Positions 4,702-6,318 of a DNA stretch of 6,318 nt are shown here, one piece after another. The notes beneath the pieces are model-generated. The model was not told the origin of the DNA, did not search any database, and was given only the letters and a program-made list of their open reading frames with translations. Position numbers and translations under genes: made by a program. The stretch comes from Planctomycetota bacterium (lineage in GTDB: Bacteria; Planctomycetota; Phycisphaerae; Phycisphaerales; UBA1924): the NCBI GenBank assembly GCA_017303565.1, contig JAFLCM010000072.1, positions 2,699 to 9,016 on the forward strand, written 5' to 3'. Positions within the stretch are counted from its first letter, which is position 1; each line of letters begins with the position of its first letter.

Positions 4702-6033
4702 TCACACTCCGCCGCGCAACTTCGCCACCCGCTCCGCCGACGGCTGGGTGATGAGCCTCGCCCCGCGTTCGTACCGAAAGTACGCCCACGCCCACTGCAA
4801 GAGCACCAGCACGCGGTTGCGGAAGCCGATGAGGTAGACGATGTGGATCGCCAGCCACAGCGCCCAAGCGGGGAAACCCGCGAACCCGCGACCGGCGATG
4901 ACCCCCACCGCCCGCGCCCGCCCAATGGTCGCGAGGTTGCCCTTGTCGCGATAGACGAAAGCAGGCCGCGACAGCACTGGCTCGCCGCGGGTTCTCGCGG
5001 CGATCTCCCGCGCCAGCAGCCGCCCGACAAACGTGCCCATTTGCATCGCGGCGGGCGCGACGCCGGGGACCGGTGCGCCGCTCTTCGCGTCGTTCACGCA
5101 CGCCAGGTCGCCGACGACGAAGACGTTGGGATGACCCGGGATCGACAGGTCGTTCCCGACCATGACGCGCCCGGCCCGGTCAAGCGGAACGCCCAGCGAC
5201 TCGGCGAGCGGGCTGGCACGCACGCCCGCGGCCCAGAACACGTTGCGGGTGACGATGCGCTCCTCGCCGATCGTCACGGCGTGGTCGTCGATCGACGTGA
5301 CACGCGAGTCGGTCCACACCTCGACGCCCATCGCTTCGAGGTCGCGGCGGGCGCGGGCGCTGAGGTGTTCCGGAAAAGCGTCGAGGAGTCTCGGGCCGCC
5401 TTCGAGCAGGATGATGCGCGCCGTGGTGGTGTCGATGCGCCGGAACTCACGCGGGATGGCGCGGCGGGCGATCTCGGCCATGGCACCGGCCAGTTCGACA
5501 CCCGTCGGGCCGCCACCGATGACCACGAACGTCAGGATCGCGCGGCGCCGGCCCGCATCCGGTTCACGCTCGGCGGCCTCGAAACTCAGCAGGAACTTCT
5601 CGCGGACGGCGAGGGCGTCGGCGGCGTCTTTCAGCCCCGGCGCATGGGCGGCCCACTGGTCGCGCCCGAAGTACCAGTTGCGCGCCCCCACCCCGATGAT
5701 CAGGTGGTCGAACGGCTCTTCCCCGCCGTCGGAGAGGCGCACGACGCGACGGGCGGTGTCGATCGACGCGGCCTCGGCCAGCAGCACGCGGGCGTTTCGC
5801 TGCTTTTTCAGGATCTGGCGGATGGGAGCGGCGATGTCGGCGGGGCTCAGCGACGCCGTCGCCACCTGGTACAGCAGGGGCTGGAACAGGTGGTGGTTGT
5901 TTCGGTCGATGAGCGTGATGTCCGCCGCGGCGGACCTGAGCGCCTGCGCGGCACGCAGTCCGGCGAAGCCGCCGCCGAGGATGACCACCCGAGGGCGGGG
6001 ATGGGGGGCGGGCTTGTCCGGCGCGGCGTTCAC
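4702..6033 (-). CDS. ndh: Type II NADH:quinone oxidoreductase (NDH-2 family)
   Basis: This is a single-subunit flavoprotein on the inner face of the membrane that oxidises NADH and reduces quinone without pumping protons. The 443 residues fit the family. The FAD-binding Rossmann motif VVILGGGFAGL is at 16-26, followed by the family block HHLFQPLLYQVAT (47-59). The second dinucleotide motif VVIGGGPTGVELAG (170-183) binds NADH. WAAGV (267-271) and VVGDLA (306-311) complete the FAD site. Around the quinone pocket the sequence is GVAPAAMQMG (324-333), with Gln331 of the AQxxxQ-like motif kept and the first Gln replaced by Pro. The C-terminal amphipathic/hydrophobic segment at about 387-419 (FPAWALWLAIHIVYLIGF onward) matches the membrane anchor of the family. 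The start is GTG at 6033-6031, overlapping the TGA of the preceding gene as GTGA; no separate Shine-Dalgarno sequence is seen, so translation is probably coupled. Broader relatives such as other FAD/NAD(P) disulfide-type oxidoreductases are possible but fit less well, given the C-terminal anchor. Confidence 0.93.
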   Translation of the reverse strand: MNAAPDKPAPHPRPRVVILGGGFAGLRAAQALRSAAADITLIDRNNHHLFQPLLYQVATASLSPADIAAPIRQILKKQRNARVLLAEAASIDTARRVVRLSDGGEEPFDHLIIGVGARNWYFGRDQWAAHAPGLKDAADALAVREKFLLSFEAAEREPDAGRRRAILTFVVIGGGPTGVELAGAMAEIARRAIPREFRRIDTTTARIILLEGGPRLLDAFPEHLSARARRDLEAMGVEVWTDSRVTSIDDHAVTIGEERIVTRNVFWAAGVRASPLAESLGVPLDRAGRVMVGNDLSIPGHPNVFVVGDLACVNDAKSGAPVPGVAPAAMQMGTFVGRLLAREIAARTRGEPVLSRPAFVYRDKGNLATIGRARAVGVIAGRGFAGFPAWALWLAIHIVYLIGFRNRVLVLLQWAWAYFRYERGARLITQPSAERVAKLRGGV

Positions 6034-6318
6034 GGGTTGAGAGGTTCGGGCGAGGGCGCGGGCGGCGGCGTGACGCTCACCGGAGCAGCGGACGCGATCG
6101 GCACCACGGCGGGCGGCTTCGGGCGCAGCAGGAGCACCGCGACAAACGCGAAGGTGCTCAGCGCGCCGATCGCGCCGATGCCCACCGCCTGGTACCCGGT
6201 GGGGTGGGCCTTCGTGCTGCTGACGGACACCGCGGCCCCGTCGCCGACCTTCAGCGTCGAGTTGCTGTAGTACTCGCGGTTCTTCTGGAGCGAGCCGGGC
6301 AGCCGCGAGAACGAGCCC
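6030..6318 (-). CDS. C-terminal part of an unrecognised membrane protein (partial)
   Basis: On the minus strand this frame is open from the window edge to TGA at 6032-6030, giving the last 95 residues of a protein whose start lies outside. A GTG at 6230 could open a 66-residue protein, but the frame continues upstream without a stop and has similar composition, so a longer protein is more likely. The visible part has a polar segment (GSFSRLPGSLQKNREYYSNS onward), one transmembrane helix (about residues 45-65 of the fragment, GIGAIGALSTFAFVAVLLL) and a tail rich in Pro, Ala and Val that begins RPKPPAVV and ends SPEPLNP. The basic residues just after the helix suggest that the tail is cytoplasmic. 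I do not recognise the family. The stop overlaps the ndh start by four bases, so the two genes are probably one transcript, and this membrane protein may be tied to respiration or simply co-transcribed. Confidence 0.65.
   Translation of the reverse strand, partial: GSFSRLPGSLQKNREYYSNSTLKVGDGAAVSVSSTKAHPTGYQAVGIGAIGALSTFAFVAVLLLRPKPPAVVPIASAAPVSVTPPPAPSPEPLNP

Noticed and set aside
4321..6270. A plus-strand frame open for about 650 codons, opposite ndh and its neighbours
   Set aside because: Its product is low-complexity, rich in Arg, Asp, Gly and His, with no recognisable domain, and it spans three minus-strand coding regions and two gene boundaries. The minus strand encodes a clear NDH-2 with all motifs. 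Long antisense frames are expected opposite high-GC codons.

Overview
The window looks like ordinary chromosomal DNA from a high-GC bacterium, most likely a planctomycete of the Phycisphaerales type. This rests mainly on the secreted protein at 140-946 (minus). Its C-terminus reads VPVPAPGAAG, then a short hydrophobic helix, then RRRR. That is the VPAP variant of the PEP-CTERM sorting tail that I associate with Phycisphaerae. The housekeeping genes are complete and fit this but do not prove it. The assignment is an inference made without any database search.

Layout, left to right. (1) 1-139: a possible 12-codon tail of an upstream plus-strand gene, then a strong terminator hairpin at 84-112 that ends the next gene on the minus strand. 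(2) 140-946 minus: a secreted beta-propeller-like protein with five repeats of about 45 residues, a signal peptide and a PEP-CTERM-like anchor. (3) 947-1130: a divergent control region with a textbook ribosome binding site for the secreted gene and, on the other side, a possible leaderless promoter for guaA. (4) 1131-3972 plus: guaA (GMP synthase) and aroB (3-dehydroquinate synthase), four bases apart, probably one transcript. (5) 3985-4605 minus: an unrecognised three-helix membrane protein with a cytoplasmic winged-helix-like tail, convergent with aroB across 12 bases. (6) 4606-4701: a gap holding a perfect 7-bp inverted repeat and a second copy of the guaA start-site motif. (7) 4702-6033 minus: a type II NADH:quinone dehydrogenase. 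(8) 6030-6318 minus: the C-terminal part of a membrane protein that runs off the window and overlaps the ndh start by four bases.

The genes do not form one pathway. guaA makes GMP and aroB acts in the shikimate pathway. The dehydrogenase feeds electrons from NADH into the quinone pool and is translationally coupled to the membrane protein before it. The secreted repeat protein stands alone, between a terminator and its own promoter region.

No mobile element, CRISPR array, tRNA, rRNA or riboswitch was seen. I found no clear undescribed system. The best second-look signals are the identical GGTAAGAT-N6-ATG arrangement before guaA and before the membrane/winged-helix gene, and that gene itself.
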